Shown here: positions 22,801 through 34,462 of the stretch, one piece after another
Position numbering within the stretch: the stretch's first letter is position 1
How the letters are laid out: each line of letters begins with the position of its first letter
Source of the DNA: Odontesthes bonariensis
Taxonomy: Eukaryota; Chordata; Actinopteri; Atheriniformes; Atherinopsidae
Direction: 5' to 3'
Assembly (NCBI RefSeq): GCF_027942865.1
Contig: NC_134508.1
Coordinates: 36,515,466-36,579,465, forward strand
DNA length: 64,000 nt
Made by a program: the position numbers and the translations under genes
Notes under the pieces: model-generated
Told to the model about the DNA's origin: nothing
What the model saw: the letters and a program-made list of their open reading frames with translations, nothing else
The model's database searches: none

Positions 22801-25800
22801 ACTTTACAAGGTCTGTTACTCTGAGGCACAGATTGCAATCTACGGCTGTTTAATAGAGCGGCCATAAATGTCTGGAACAGCTTTGAATTTAGAGTTGTGC
22901 TGACATCCTGCTTCTTTTAGGGCTTTTGTGGGTTACATAGATGGACAAAACAGAAAGAATGCTGCATTGAGATTGCACAATGCATCAGCCTACTGCCATT
23001 AAACAAATGTTAGCAAGATTCTGCCTTTATGAATTGGTTTATAAGAAAAACTAGAAAGACTAGATGGCAACTACCTAAAGGACAGAGCTTCACTTTGAGT
23101 AATAGCTTAACAAACCCCCTGAAGGGAGAATTAAGAAGGTGGGCATGATGTGCACAAGCAAAGCACCTTAACATACTGTTACTTGCTTAGATGCCGTGCT
23201 CTGCAGACTTGCTGAATCTTGTCTGAATTCCACAGCAAACTCAAGGAAGCAGCTTGTGGAAAATTCCACCTTTGTGGCATTTAGGGGGGTAAGATGAGCG
23301 AGATAAAGGGCAAGATCCTTCTTTCGACAGAGTAAATTTAAAATGAAAAAGGTTATGTTTCATCTTGATTAAAGGTCTTGTTTGTTCTGCAGGTTGATTT
23401 ACAACCAATTATAAGTCAGTAAATTGTGAAAATACTGATAACTGAACTGAATTTTTGGAATTTAACACTTGATATGTTTACTAAATTTTCAAAAATATCC
23501 CTGTTCAGTTTCTTAACTGGTTTTATGAGAGGAGAAGTGCTACTTTCAACATATGTGCTCAATGAATATGAAGATACAGTCAGCGGCTTATCAATTCAGC
23601 AAAGCACATTGGCTGTATCCACGGATAAAGTTGGCTTAGCTCTTCTCAAGAGGTAACGTAATCTACCCACTAAAGTGTTCTGGTATCCATTAATTAACAT
23701 GGTCTATCTCATTTGTATGATCTAGAATAGACTGATGTGTAAGATATGATTTTCTGACTCTTTTAAAGAGGCTCCAGAAAGCCACTGCCCCTGTTTAATA
23801 AAACCACTGCTGGTTTTTACCCTTTTGATCTAATTAGCACATTTTTAACATGAGCAACACATTAAATGTGTCCATACACAGTATATAAAACAACGATTCA
23901 GCTTGTGGATGTTTTGAATTATCAAGTTCCATTTGATCGTCTTGTTCTTGGGCTTTTGGAAGCTAGAAGTGACCATATATGGAAGATAAGGAGAAAAGTG
24001 AATGCACATACATCACTGTTCTAAAAATGAGCCCTGAAAGGCAATACATTTGACATGACTGCTGCTGCTAGTCGTACTGGAAGTAAGATGTGAATGTCAT
24101 CTTGAATTGAAGGGTATTACACTATTATACATTATACATGTTTTTTTTTCATACAATGCAAGAACATTGCGGTTCCACAGACTATAAAAAAAGAGATGCT
24201 AGATAGCCTATCTAGGTTTGTCAAAATATTGTGCAATAATCGAAATCGAACATACCACATAAAGTGTTCACGATCCATGTCTCTGAGCCTGGATTCCAGT
24301 TGTCTCTGTGAATAGTAGAAAACTCTTTGGCTCTCTTCTGTTTTTAGTCTTCAGAGTTTTGTAAAACTATAACCATGACCTTATGTGCTTATATGCTGAA
24401 TGTGTTGCTACAGTCGATTGCTTTTACAACAAATGTTTTTAGAATAACTGAACCAGTCAAATGGTCTATAGGGTCATTAAGTCAGCTGTATTTTTGCCAC
24501 TCAGTGGGAATAAGCTGAGCATAGTCACATGTGTGATGACATCACGTGCATTCCCTATCAGCTAACACAAGCGTTGGCTATTAGAATAAACTTCTTTAAT
24601 TTACATTAACTTTGACATTATTGTGAACTATCCACTGCTTCTTTTCAAAAAAAATTTTTGGAAAGTATAACAACATTTGGGGCTAATTGTCCTCGTTCCA
24701 CTTAATGATAAGATTAAGGAAACAGCAGCACCCATTACTGTCAATCATAGGCATCACCAGACCCCTTTTACTGGGACATGTGCCCCAGAATAGAGCAGCT
24801 GTGCACCAATGTAAAATCCCATAGGAGTTTCAATAAGCTGGAAGTCAGGAATATTGTAAAAAATAACAGTAATGGACCACAGTACATTTATCTTACAATG
24901 CAGTTATATTTAACTAACATATCATTTCAAACAGCGCACTTTCATTAAAATGCAAGCTGAGATGAGTTGTCTTTTTCTGATCTGTACAAACTTGCATATC
25001 GTGTACGTGCAGCAGAGCAGATTAGTAAACTACATGTCAGATACACAAGCAGGATTGAGTATATGAAAAAGACAATTCACATGCTGTTTGTAACAGAGCA
25101 TTGATTGCAACGTAACAAGGCACGTATAACGAAGTATGTAGCAAAGTCCTACCTCAGAAATAACGATGATGGATAGTTTAATGTTGACTCTGGCTCTGGT
25201 TGAGCTGCTTGGAGAGTCACAACCTAAGCTAACCAGTGCACTTTCTAGTTTTAGAAATCTGTCACTATGTGTTATTTTGATCGAGGTGGGCTTTATCGTA
25301 TAACTCGTTTCATGTAAAAATGTCTTGTTTTTTCCATAGATGGACATTCAAGCATTTTTTATAAGTCCCCAGGATCAGGTAAGAGAGTAAGATCAAAGCG
25401 ATGTTATCTGACTGCATTTACCACAACAGCCTTATATTAAGTTCGAATATCTTAGAACAATTTATGCATCTTAATAGATTCTAAATTATGTGGTTTTTAT
25501 GTTTGCCTTATGGTTGCAAAGACTGAGTAATGGGGCCTGTGCCCCAGTACATCTTTGTGGCTTGCAATGCCCCGGCTGTCTCCTACATTTTTTTCCTGTC
25601 AGGTTACACCTGAGTAAATGTCCTATTTAAAAAATCATCTTCATCTTGAATTTTACGGAAAATTAATGCCCAATAAATGAATAACTCTAACGAGAAATAG
25701 AATGTCAATGTCAACTTAATCCTTTCTTTTCTCTTATTTTTCGAGATAAATGCTATGATCTGTATTGGTATGCATTCATTTCAATAACTCCACAGAATTA

Positions 25801-28480
25801 AAGTAAAGCCGCTCCTGTTTATTTATCCGTTACCATGGTAAATCATTGTATCGGAGCGCCACTGATGGCAAACTTCCTATCGCAGGGTTAATCAGCTCTC
25901 TGTTTTATAATTAGTGTTTGTTAAACCTGCTTTCACACAACCTGTCAGAAAGCAGAACAGAAAACAATGCTGTTTGATGAAATCGCTGTTTGAAAAGCTG
26001 TGTTTTCTGACTTCTTCTGTTTTCTCAATAGTGGATTTTTTTGTTTTGCTTTTGTATTCTCTGAAATGTTGTTGTGTTAATGAGTTTTGTTGTTGCATTG
26101 TGGGCTCTCCACATGTCTCCCTGTCTCTTCGTGTAATCCCAGACTCCGTGACTCCATGATGTCGATGTCAGGGCTTTGTGGGGACCAAACCATCTGCTTC
26201 AGGAATGTGTGTTCCTTTTTAAGGCCGAGGACGCCACTTGATGACTTTAGCTGTACGATTTGGGTCGTCACCTAACTTCCTTGTAAATATTATGCATGTC
26301 TTGTGGTTCATCGTGAATAAGGGTCTGAAAGGTTTTACACAAAAGTCTACACATAAATCTAAATTGGAACCTATTTTGGGGGCAGGTAATTCCTGTTTTT
26401 AGAGACATGGGATGTCCATTGTTCGTATTAAAAAGACCTTGCATATCAGAGTTTCTGTGTGTGTGCATGTGTGTGTGACTGTGGTATTTTACATTTGGTT
26501 CAGCATTACATTCACAATAAAGAAATGCTGGTATGGTTTCACTTTTTTCCAGCTTTCAAACCTCAGTTTGAGCACCCACTGGGTCCACCGCCTTTTAATT
26601 ACAATGATTTAAATTGATTTAAACCTGGCTGCTTGGTTTTGTGCTTTCACATAGCATTCAGCATGGTTCGGTGTCCCCCAGGGAATCGGGATTAGTTCAT
26701 CAAAGTACGAATCTCTACAAACTGACTTGTCAGCGAGGTCTGTGTCTGCCTGATATACAGTACATGTATTTCTCTCTTTCACTTTCAAAATGAACCTTCA
26801 TCGCAGTGAAACTACCTGTATAAATATGAAACAATACTAATTCACCCCTGAGGAACAGATTATGTGCTATGTTCTGAGAGAGTGCTAATGTGATGCCTCA
26901 GTTCATGTCAGGGCAGGTTTCAGCTTTCATTTCTGCAAATCCAAACTGCAAGCTGTCTCCCCCATCTTTCGGGTAAAAGTCCATTAATAATCAGTTATTC
27001 CTTAGAAATTCATATGACTGTATATCTATATTTATGTATAGAGTTTTATTTTCCTCCAGTCAGCAATCCATCTTTTTTTTCCACTCCTTCTTCTCTGCTT
27101 CTTCTTCTTCTTTTTCCTACAGTTTGATAAGCTGTTGGATATGTGCATCAAGTCTTGGCACAGTGATGCATATCTTACCTGAGAGTGGTGGGGCTCCAGC
27201 AGGCTGCTCCCCCTCAGGCCTGTGAGCCACCATCACCCCACCCCCATCCAGTCTTCTGTTTGGTCTGTCTCCTTGCTGCTGTGCTGGAAACAGACATGAT
27301 CTACTGCATAGGAACCCTGTCATAGATTATACAGATAGTCTTGTGGCACTCTAGTAGTTTCACTGCTCATGCTAACATGAAAATTCAGCTTTTGATTGAC
27401 TTTGTATAAACATTTTTATCTTGAGGTTATTCGGATTAAATAAGTTAAACGATTTTTTAAAGTTTAACATTGGAGTAAATCTGTTAAGGAGTTGATATTT
27501 ATTTTTCAAAAGAGCCAGGCTACCTGTTCCTCCCTCCTCTTTGTGTTAAAATAAGTTAATTTCTGAACTTTGCACAAGGACTTGAATGTGTTGTTGATAC
27601 TTCAAAAATCAGTCAACAATTAAAAGGTGAACTATTGAACCCCTAAACCTTAGGACAAAAATCAAATCGGTTCTACTAATAGAGTGGTGATCTGAATGAA
27701 TCAGTAGTAGGACGTATCAGTGCGTTTGAAGAAGCAGAACAAGCCTAACTTTTTCCTAACCGCTGTAAATTTTCCTCTCGTCATTTTGAGTATAGACCTC
27801 CTTGCTTAGGTGCAGTGTAGCATTCCAGGCAAGTTGAAACATGATCATGTGTCCTCTCAGTCTGAGGGAAGCAGTTGAACTGGGTGAATGTAAGAAAATG
27901 GGTCACACACATCCAACTCTTAAGTGTGTAAAATATAGAACAAAAAAATGTTTTCCAATCAAGTTTGGAGCACATTGCTGTGATACAATTCAGTTATTCT
28001 TCTTTATTTGATCCATGAGTGTGCCAAGTTCCACTTCTAAAGTGTGATTTTTTTATTCTTATTATTTTTTATTTTACAGGAAGCTTTTTAATCACAAATA
28101 TTCTAAACACATGTGTTGATTTACCCAAAAGTACAGTTTTTGTTGAGCATTCTCCATCTGTAGCTTCACTCAGACGGAGAATAACGACACGCCTAAAGAG
28201 ACATCCAGCAGATGGAACAGCAGAGACAGTGTCAGTAAACTTAAAAAGGGCTCATTACAGTTTATCTCTCATTTTCATAACATTTAGTACTTCAGGATAT
28301 GTTTATTACTGATCAATTTAACCACAGAGATTAGCTCTAAAGTGGGCAGTTTCTCTTTTTACACTCAAATTGCCAGAGCTGTTTGTGTTGTCCACTAAAC
28401 AAAATGTAATGCCACTATATGTATAGATAAACAGGTTGCTGGTTTGATTTATCATAGTGAAAACTTTTGATTGTGCTTGT
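19801..28480. other. Gene-free AT-rich intergenic stretch
   Basis: I see no supportable gene over about 8.7 kb. Short open frames on both strands lack domains, and none is flanked by paired splice signals that extend it. Poly-T tracts occur near 20107-20119 and 20820-20839. A block near 25830-25920 looks unusually non-repetitive and could be a conserved non-coding element. No tRNA or other RNA gene was recognised. Confidence 0.5.
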
Positions 28481-29300
28481 CGCCACTGTTTATTCCTGTC
28501 CGTTGTAAGTTGTAGTTGTCGTGATTTTTCGGATGTTTGAGTAATTCGGGAAGATTTCTGTGGGGGAGGAGATGGTTTTGATTCTGCATCAGGGTGTGGA
28601 CCGCTCCAAGGCAGAAAAGGGGGAGGTTTAACCCTGCTGCTGCTTTGCCATTGGCGGATACAGGGACAAAAATGCTTGTACCTGCTGCAGGTAAACAGAC
28701 TCGCATCAGGCACAGCAGAAGTCTTGACTGGATCGTCTGATCCGGGATTTTGTGATTTTATTTAACCGACCACTCTGGACGACTCAAGAGCTTTTTCTTG
28801 TGTTGAATTTGGACAGGTTTGTACTGAGTAACTTTCCTTCCTTTTTGTATTTTTCTGGATTGCTCACCAATTATTCAATGTTGGAAGTTAGAAATTGAAT
28901 GTTAATCAACAAATTTACTTTTACACCTAGTGTTAAGTCTTAGATGGGAATAACATGTAATGAAGAAAGTGGGACTCTAATAGATGTTTATATTTGTGTG
29001 GGTTTGGTCTCTACATGTTTAACAGCACCCTGCACTCATCGGGCTCAAAAGACTCCAGAAGGAAAACAGGTCCTGTCTTGTGCCAGGGTGAGGCCTCCCT
29101 GGCACACCCTTCCCACACAGAAAAAACACTTGAACGTACACGATCCTGTCTTTTGTGTTTGTTTCTGTTAACAAATCTGTCGCCTCTCTTTACAGGAAAG
29201 GAAAAAAATGACTTCACTAAAAGCATTGATGGGAGACGTCGGTGTTTACATTCCTACTGATTCCTCATCAAAGGCCGCAGCGCAGTTTCCACTCTTTTGA
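28481..29300 (+). other. Possible two-exon transcript start, unrecognised
   Basis: The segment 28481-28816 is locally richer in CG dinucleotides, has an inverted CCAAT box (CCATTGGCGG, about 28648) and ends in a donor-like GGACAG/GTTTGT (28816/28817). A good acceptor, CCTCTCTTTACAG, follows at 29195. After it an ATG at 29208 opens a 30-codon frame (start MTSLKALMGD) ending in TGA at 29298-29300. I recognise no protein. It could be a 5' exon pair of a non-coding RNA or of a gene with unrecognised downstream exons, or it could be chance. Confidence 0.25.
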
Positions 29301-30450
29301 AACCATCCATGTATTCTATCCTTCATTCCACCGGAGTCTGTATAAAGTGCAAATCAGATTTCAGTGGTTTGAAGAGTAGGACACATGGGATTTGTCATCG
29401 TGAGAGAGCTTTAAAAAGAAAAAAGGTGAAGGGTTTTAAGGATTGCAACTTTTTCTTTTTTTTTATTAAAAGTGATTAAACATGTGACCTTTAATGTTTT
29501 TTGGTATCACCTTGATGGTAAATGCAATCGTTCTGCACAAGCACAGAAAAAGGACTTCTCCTTCTCCTCCTTCTCCTTACCTGCAGTGCAGCAACAGCCA
29601 AACACCACTACTTTGATTGCGCTTAAGAGTTATTGCAAGATCAAGGAGTTCTTGCAGCCCCACTTTATGTCTTTTTGACTGTCACTCACAGAGGTTGTTA
29701 TGTCCTCGCCCTGTCTCTCTACCCTTGATCCTTTACGTCATGGCAATTACATAATGACTCCTAAATTCACAACACAGCAAACTCTTCAGCGCTTGTGCCA
29801 AGGTGCACTTCTGTGTATACTCATCTCACAACTGCACCTGCTGAACTCAGACATTGTCACCATTATTTTTAGAAATTCCTCAATGACTAATGAACATGTT
29901 TTTACATCTCTTTGCTCTAGAGAATACGGTTTTCCCATTAGGTTTTTAACAGATTCTCAGTGGGACAATTAACCTGCCTCATTAGTATGGGACATTTCCC
30001 AGACTCTATTCAAAGCCTTAATTATAACTAAATGGGCAGCTGGAAGTCATTTGACAGCTACAGTGAACTAAATTATCGGACTATAATTTTTCCACCCACT
30101 TAAGATTGAAGGAACACAATAAATAACAAAACAACGTGGTGCTAGAGCAGCAGAGATTGAGAAACAGGGGTGGGACTGCAGGCAGTGACATAACATACCA
30201 ACTTTCATCAGTTACAACATAAGAATATATCTGAAAAGTCTCATGTAAGAAAAGGACACATAAATATAAATTCAGAACCTCTAAAGAGGAAAGAAAAGTC
30301 AGTGCAGATCGAGTCACAAAAGGTCATTTACCCAGTATATTTCAGTGACAGAATGACCCATGTATGACCCAGACATTTAAAAAAAATCAGTATTAGCTCA
30401 ATCTTAGCTTCACCAGCAGCCCTGTGAGCAATCAACCATCCCAGCAGGCT
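29301..30450. other. Intergenic region downstream of the ora2-like gene
   Basis: I see no coding sequence. This is the 3' side of the minus-strand ora2-like gene, and part must be its 3'UTR. I found no canonical AATAAA on the minus strand close to the stop codon, so the transcript end cannot be placed. Confidence 0.5.
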
Positions 30451-31416
30451 TCACGGAGTAGAAGGATGCCTAGTTTTCTCCAGGACAGGCTTCTCCTGTG
30501 CTGCACACTTTAGCCTGCTATTCACCTTCCTGTTTGATACAATAATAACCAGAGGGCTTAGTGCTGCATACAGTGAAGAGAAGAATACACGCAGGTCAGA
30601 GATCAGTGAGGAACTCATTGTCTTCCTCACAGTGAGAGTGTACACCCAAAGCCCATTATCCACCCCATAGAGGATCACGTACATTGTTACAAGCACAACT
30701 ACAACTTTAGCAGCTCGCTGCTCTGCCCCACCACTTCCTCCACCAGTCCCACGAACACTCCGGAGCCCTTTCACCTGCTGGCTGTGCTTGTAGAGGAGGA
30801 AGAGGATTATCAGGCTGGCAAGTGTCATTAGGGACATGGGCACCACATCTCTACCCACTTGTGCTGCCCCATTGATATCTTTGGATAGTTTTGAAGGGAA
30901 GTTCACGAGGCAAAACTGAACATTAACTGCATTTGTTGTTAGGCTAGACCCATTCTTGGTGCTGACAGTGAAAAATATGGCAGCTTGGCTCACAGTAGCA
31001 TTGAGGACCCAGAGGAAAAGGAATACAAAGACCAAATATTGAGCTACTATGGCACGGGCAGTGGCCCATCGTGATCCAGGAGGGGCAATGCTCAGACACT
31101 GATAAGCACTCAGGAGGAAGGTGAGCCAGATTGACAGGGCACGGGAGGTTCTGTAGATGAATATCACTGCTTTACAACCTGCGTCTCCAAAGACGTTGGA
31201 CAGATGGAACGAGGCCAGGGACTCCAGCAGACAGCGTACAACCACCACCAGCAGGTTAGTGCAAGCCAGGTGCAGGATGATGGCATCGGCTGCAAGGAGC
31301 CGTTTCTCTTCGTAGATCAAGAGGAGGAACGCCATGATAACAGTGGTGTTACCTGGAACCCCCACAATTGTGAGCGACAGATAAAGCATCCCACGAACAA
31401 ACTCCTCTGGTAGCAT
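30451..31416 (-). CDS. ora2: V1R-like olfactory receptor class A (ORA2-like)
   Basis: A single coding exon encodes a 321-residue seven-transmembrane receptor of the fish ORA (V1R-like) family. Such receptors sit in the ciliary or microvillar membrane of olfactory sensory neurons. Seven hydrophobic segments start with LYLSLTIVGVPGN (about 11-33). Family marks include GCKAVIFIYRTSRALSIWL after helix 3, a likely disulphide C81-C169, an N-glycosylation site N155-GS in loop 2, and AAKVVVVLVTMYVILYGVDN in helix 6. The ATG at 31416 is preceded by a strong acceptor ending CTGCAG two bases upstream, so a non-coding exon precedes it. The ora1-like gene lies divergently 3 kb away, the arrangement known for teleost ora1 and ora2. 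The ORA family is certain. The member number rests on memory and context. Confidence 0.88.
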   Translation of the reverse strand: MLPEEFVRGMLYLSLTIVGVPGNTTVIMAFLLLIYEEKRLLAADAIILHLACTNLLVVVVRCLLESLASFHLSNVFGDAGCKAVIFIYRTSRALSIWLTFLLSAYQCLSIAPPGSRWATARAIVAQYLVFVFLFLWVLNATVSQAAIFFTVSTKNGSSLTTNAVNVQFCLVNFPSKLSKDINGAAQVGRDVVPMSLMTLASLIILFLLYKHSQQVKGLRSVRGTGGGSGGAEQRAAKVVVVLVTMYVILYGVDNGLWVYTLTVRKTMSSSLISDLRVFFSSLYAALSPLVIIVSNRKVNSRLKCAAQEKPVLEKTRHPSTP

Positions 31417-31418
31417 TC

Positions 31419-31597
31419 CTGCAGAGAGGAAAGAAAGTATAAAACAAATGAATAAATCACATTACTGAGATGTTGTCAAACACACTATTCAAAGTGGTAT
31501 CAGAAATATCTTTGTAGGAAGTTAAGCTCCCACCTGAAAGCATCAAGAGCGAAGAGGTCAGAAGAGAACTCTGTGCCTGACATTCTGTGATCCCATC
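31419..31597 (-). promoter_or_regulatory. ora2: ora2 5'UTR intron, first exon and TATA region
   Basis: On the minus strand a donor TTTCAG/GTGGGAG lies at 31534/31533 and an acceptor TTTCCTCTCTGCAG ends at 31419, giving a 115-bp 5'UTR intron. A TATAAGG box at 31628-31622 would put the start site near 31597, so the first exon would be about 60 bases and non-coding. An octamer (ATTTGCAT on the plus strand, 31659-31666) lies about 30 bases further upstream. All of this is predicted from signals only. Confidence 0.5.
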
Positions 31598-31639
31598 CTG
31601 AAGTAGTCAGGTTGTTTGTGACCTTATACTTTCAAACAG

Positions 31640-34230
31640 GTAACGGCTGTTGGATTTGATTTGCATGGTTCATTGACTTCTCTTCCCTTGGCCTCCAATT
31701 ACTTGAGATCAGCTCAGTTGACTGATTCCGTCCCCCCACTAAAGTCAGACATGAGACACAGATGAGACTAGGCTTGTATTCATTTACAGGATGCATGGAA
31801 TTAATCAGTAGACAAAGAAAATTGAAAATATTCACTAGTCTCATGTTTATTACGAAAAAGAAGATAAAAATTTCCCCAAACGGAGACAATTCTATCAATT
31901 TGTTTTCTAATTACTGAAATGATATATAGATGCAATCATTTACATTCTTTTTTGTATTTTTCATTTGTGTAATCACATTTAAAAGATGCTACTACAGGGC
32001 TCTTTCTTATGTTTGTAAGTCAGACACCAACACCACAGTGTCCCCCAGTGGAGAAAGATGAAACAAAGTCAAAGCTGCAGGACGTTCCACTCAGTCTGCT
32101 TGATACATCATCCCATTTTTCATTTGGCGACGATGACACAGTGTCCGATTTATGAGTGTGTAATTCATCCAGTGTCATAAAAAGTTCTAAAAATGGAATT
32201 AAACTTAAACCACAAGGGTGTTGAGAGGATAAATGAGTGGGGGAAGGTAACATGACGTACATGTCCCACAGCAAGGAATTGCAAATGAATCTTTTGTTAA
32301 TATCTGGAAAGAACATGCTGAAACATGTATGCGTCAGAAAGTATAAGATATTTTTCTTAGTATGCTACAGCATGATTATTGTTCATGTTCGCAATAACCT
32401 CATTAAATTTGAATTCTGCACATGAATTAAAGTAAAACATGAGTACTGATAGTGATGTTTGGTTTTGCACTTAATCTGCAAATCATATGTAAACAATGAA
32501 TTTACTGTTTTCTAATTTGACAACTTTTCATCCCCTCAAAGAATACTTGCAAAAACACACGCAGGCCTGGATCTTAAACAAATCTGAATAACTGAAAGCA
32601 TTTATTTTATATTAATAGATATCTGAGCTCCTCTCTGATTTAAACTGTTCATCCATATGCATGTTTGCCCTTTATTTACCTTGACCATGTCATTGTGACA
32701 TTTAGTGCAGAAGAAGCAGGCTGTGCTGCTCTACTCTTTGCTTCACATAGTAAATATGGATTTTGGCCTATTTACTATAACAGTATACTTTATACTTTAC
32801 TATATACAGTATATAGGGGAAAAAAAGAAGAAAACTGCACATAGTCAACTAAACTGATAAATAGTGTCCAAAAACAAACAAACAAACAAAAATGATTTAT
32901 TAGCTCTGTTTGTGTTTTTGACCAAACACAGAAATAATTTTGTTTGTATCTTTTGATAATACATCATAAGTTGTCCCAGAGATTCAGATAATCATATTTT
33001 AAGTTTGAATTAAGCGCAAAGTCTTAATTCAAACTTTTGACAATGTGTTTCAGTTCTGTTGCTCCCACGCTCTTTTTCGTGGTAAACAGCAGAAGATAAA
33101 AGGATGGATATTTAATTTTCCTTATTCACTCAAAAACAAAACATTTCATTGAACGAAACATCTAACATCTATGGTATAGTATACTAATTATACAATAATC
33201 AGCTTTGATTTACCTGTTTAACATCTCTAAGGATATTATTGTAATTGACTAAATCAGTGTTAAAAGAAAACTGAATTAGTAGAGTGGATAAAAACAATTT
33301 GCATCAGTCATAAACAAAAAAGAAAATAAATTATCCCCATATCGAGGGAAAAGTGTTTATCATTAAGCATGCACAGCAGCAAACAGTACATGCTGCAATC
33401 CCCTGAGACAGACATGCTTGAACTTGCCGTTTTAATTAGCTCTCTGAACATGTAAACATGTTATAAGCACACAGAAAAAGAACACAACTAATGATGATTT
33501 ATTCTCACTCACTCCCTTGAGGAAAGAAGCTTTGTAAACCACTGCGTCTCAAGTTAACAAAGTTTGCAACTGACCAGCACATAATTTAAATTAAGATACT
33601 TTTCATGGCACATTTACAGTATGCATTGTTAGGAAACCTTGGAGTGCATCTTAAACTTCTGCCAGTGTTGAGACAACATAGATTCATTTTGGCTGGTTAT
33701 CTCTGTGCCCCCAATTAATGCCGACATGCATTGTTACTTAGCTAATTGTCTTGCCCCTCCGAGTCTTTAAACACGATCCCTGGTCATGAAGAAAGGAGTG
33801 CACAGTGTAAGCCCAGCTGTGCATATAAAAGCCCCTTGATGGCGTCCTTCTACATCAACAATAACCACACGCTTGTCCCCATAGGAGTGGGTTTATTGTG
33901 TTTTTAACTCTGCAGGGAAACAGCATTATAATATTTCATCAATTTAACCTTTAATAGAAACTGAAAAGTGGTGTAAGGTGCAGGAAAATACCGCAGAAGT
34001 TATTCATTCACTTCATGTTCGTGTTGTTGATGTCACCAAAAGCAGCAATTATTTTTCAGATGACAATCAATTTTTACAACACTTAAATCTAACCCCATCC
34101 ATATGAGCCATTATTGTATTAAGATAGTGTAACTGTTTCCTTTGTGGTTCATGTCCTCTGAGACCATCTGAGTTAAAGTTAGATTGTTAGATTCATTTGC
34201 CAAACTGTGGGCTGAACACTGAAATATTGG
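31640..34230. other. Shared intergenic region of divergent ora genes
   Basis: About 2.6 kb with no coding sequence between two divergent receptor genes. It is AT-rich, with a CAAA-type simple run near 32873-32890. It is the obvious place for shared olfactory enhancer elements. A second canonical TATAAAAG lies at 33824-33831 and could serve an upstream promoter. I cannot identify specific enhancer sites reliably by eye. Confidence 0.5.
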
Positions 34231-34456
34231 CCAATAGACTTGAAGGCTTTTGAGGATTATAAATTGCAGTTACACAGGCTATACAACAATTTCACAACTG
34301 GCTTTTACTGACCACAGTAAAGATTCAGGTGAGAGTCTTTTTCACACATCGGTACATTTCATGAAGTTGTGTGTAATTTGATGCAACTATTGTCGAAGAT
34401 TTATGTGACATGTAGTGTACTCATAACAGATTTCATTCTCTGTCTGACTTGTGCAG
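34231..34456 (+). promoter_or_regulatory. ora1: ora1 promoter, non-coding exon and 5'UTR intron
   Basis: A CCAAT box (34231-34235) stands 22 bases before a TATAAA (34258-34263), predicting transcription start near 34290. The first exon would run to 34328, where AGATTCAG/GTGAGA is a strong donor. The acceptor TTGTGCAG ends at 34456, six bases before the ATG, giving a 128-bp intron. The layout mirrors that of the ora2-like gene. Confidence 0.6.
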
Positions 34457-34462
34457 GCTGTG

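Noticed and set aside
28318-28713. 131-codon open frame on the minus strand
   Set aside because: Overlaps the CG-richer patch; the composition is a by-product of that and no domain is visible.
33511-33530. EBF (O/E)-type olfactory promoter site (CTCCCTTGAGGA)
   Set aside because: Too many mismatches to the palindromic consensus to claim by eye.
34451-34462. Four extra N-terminal codons for ora1 starting at GTG
   Set aside because: GTG is not a normal eukaryotic start, and these bases span the predicted splice acceptor; the ATG at 34463 fits the family N-terminus.
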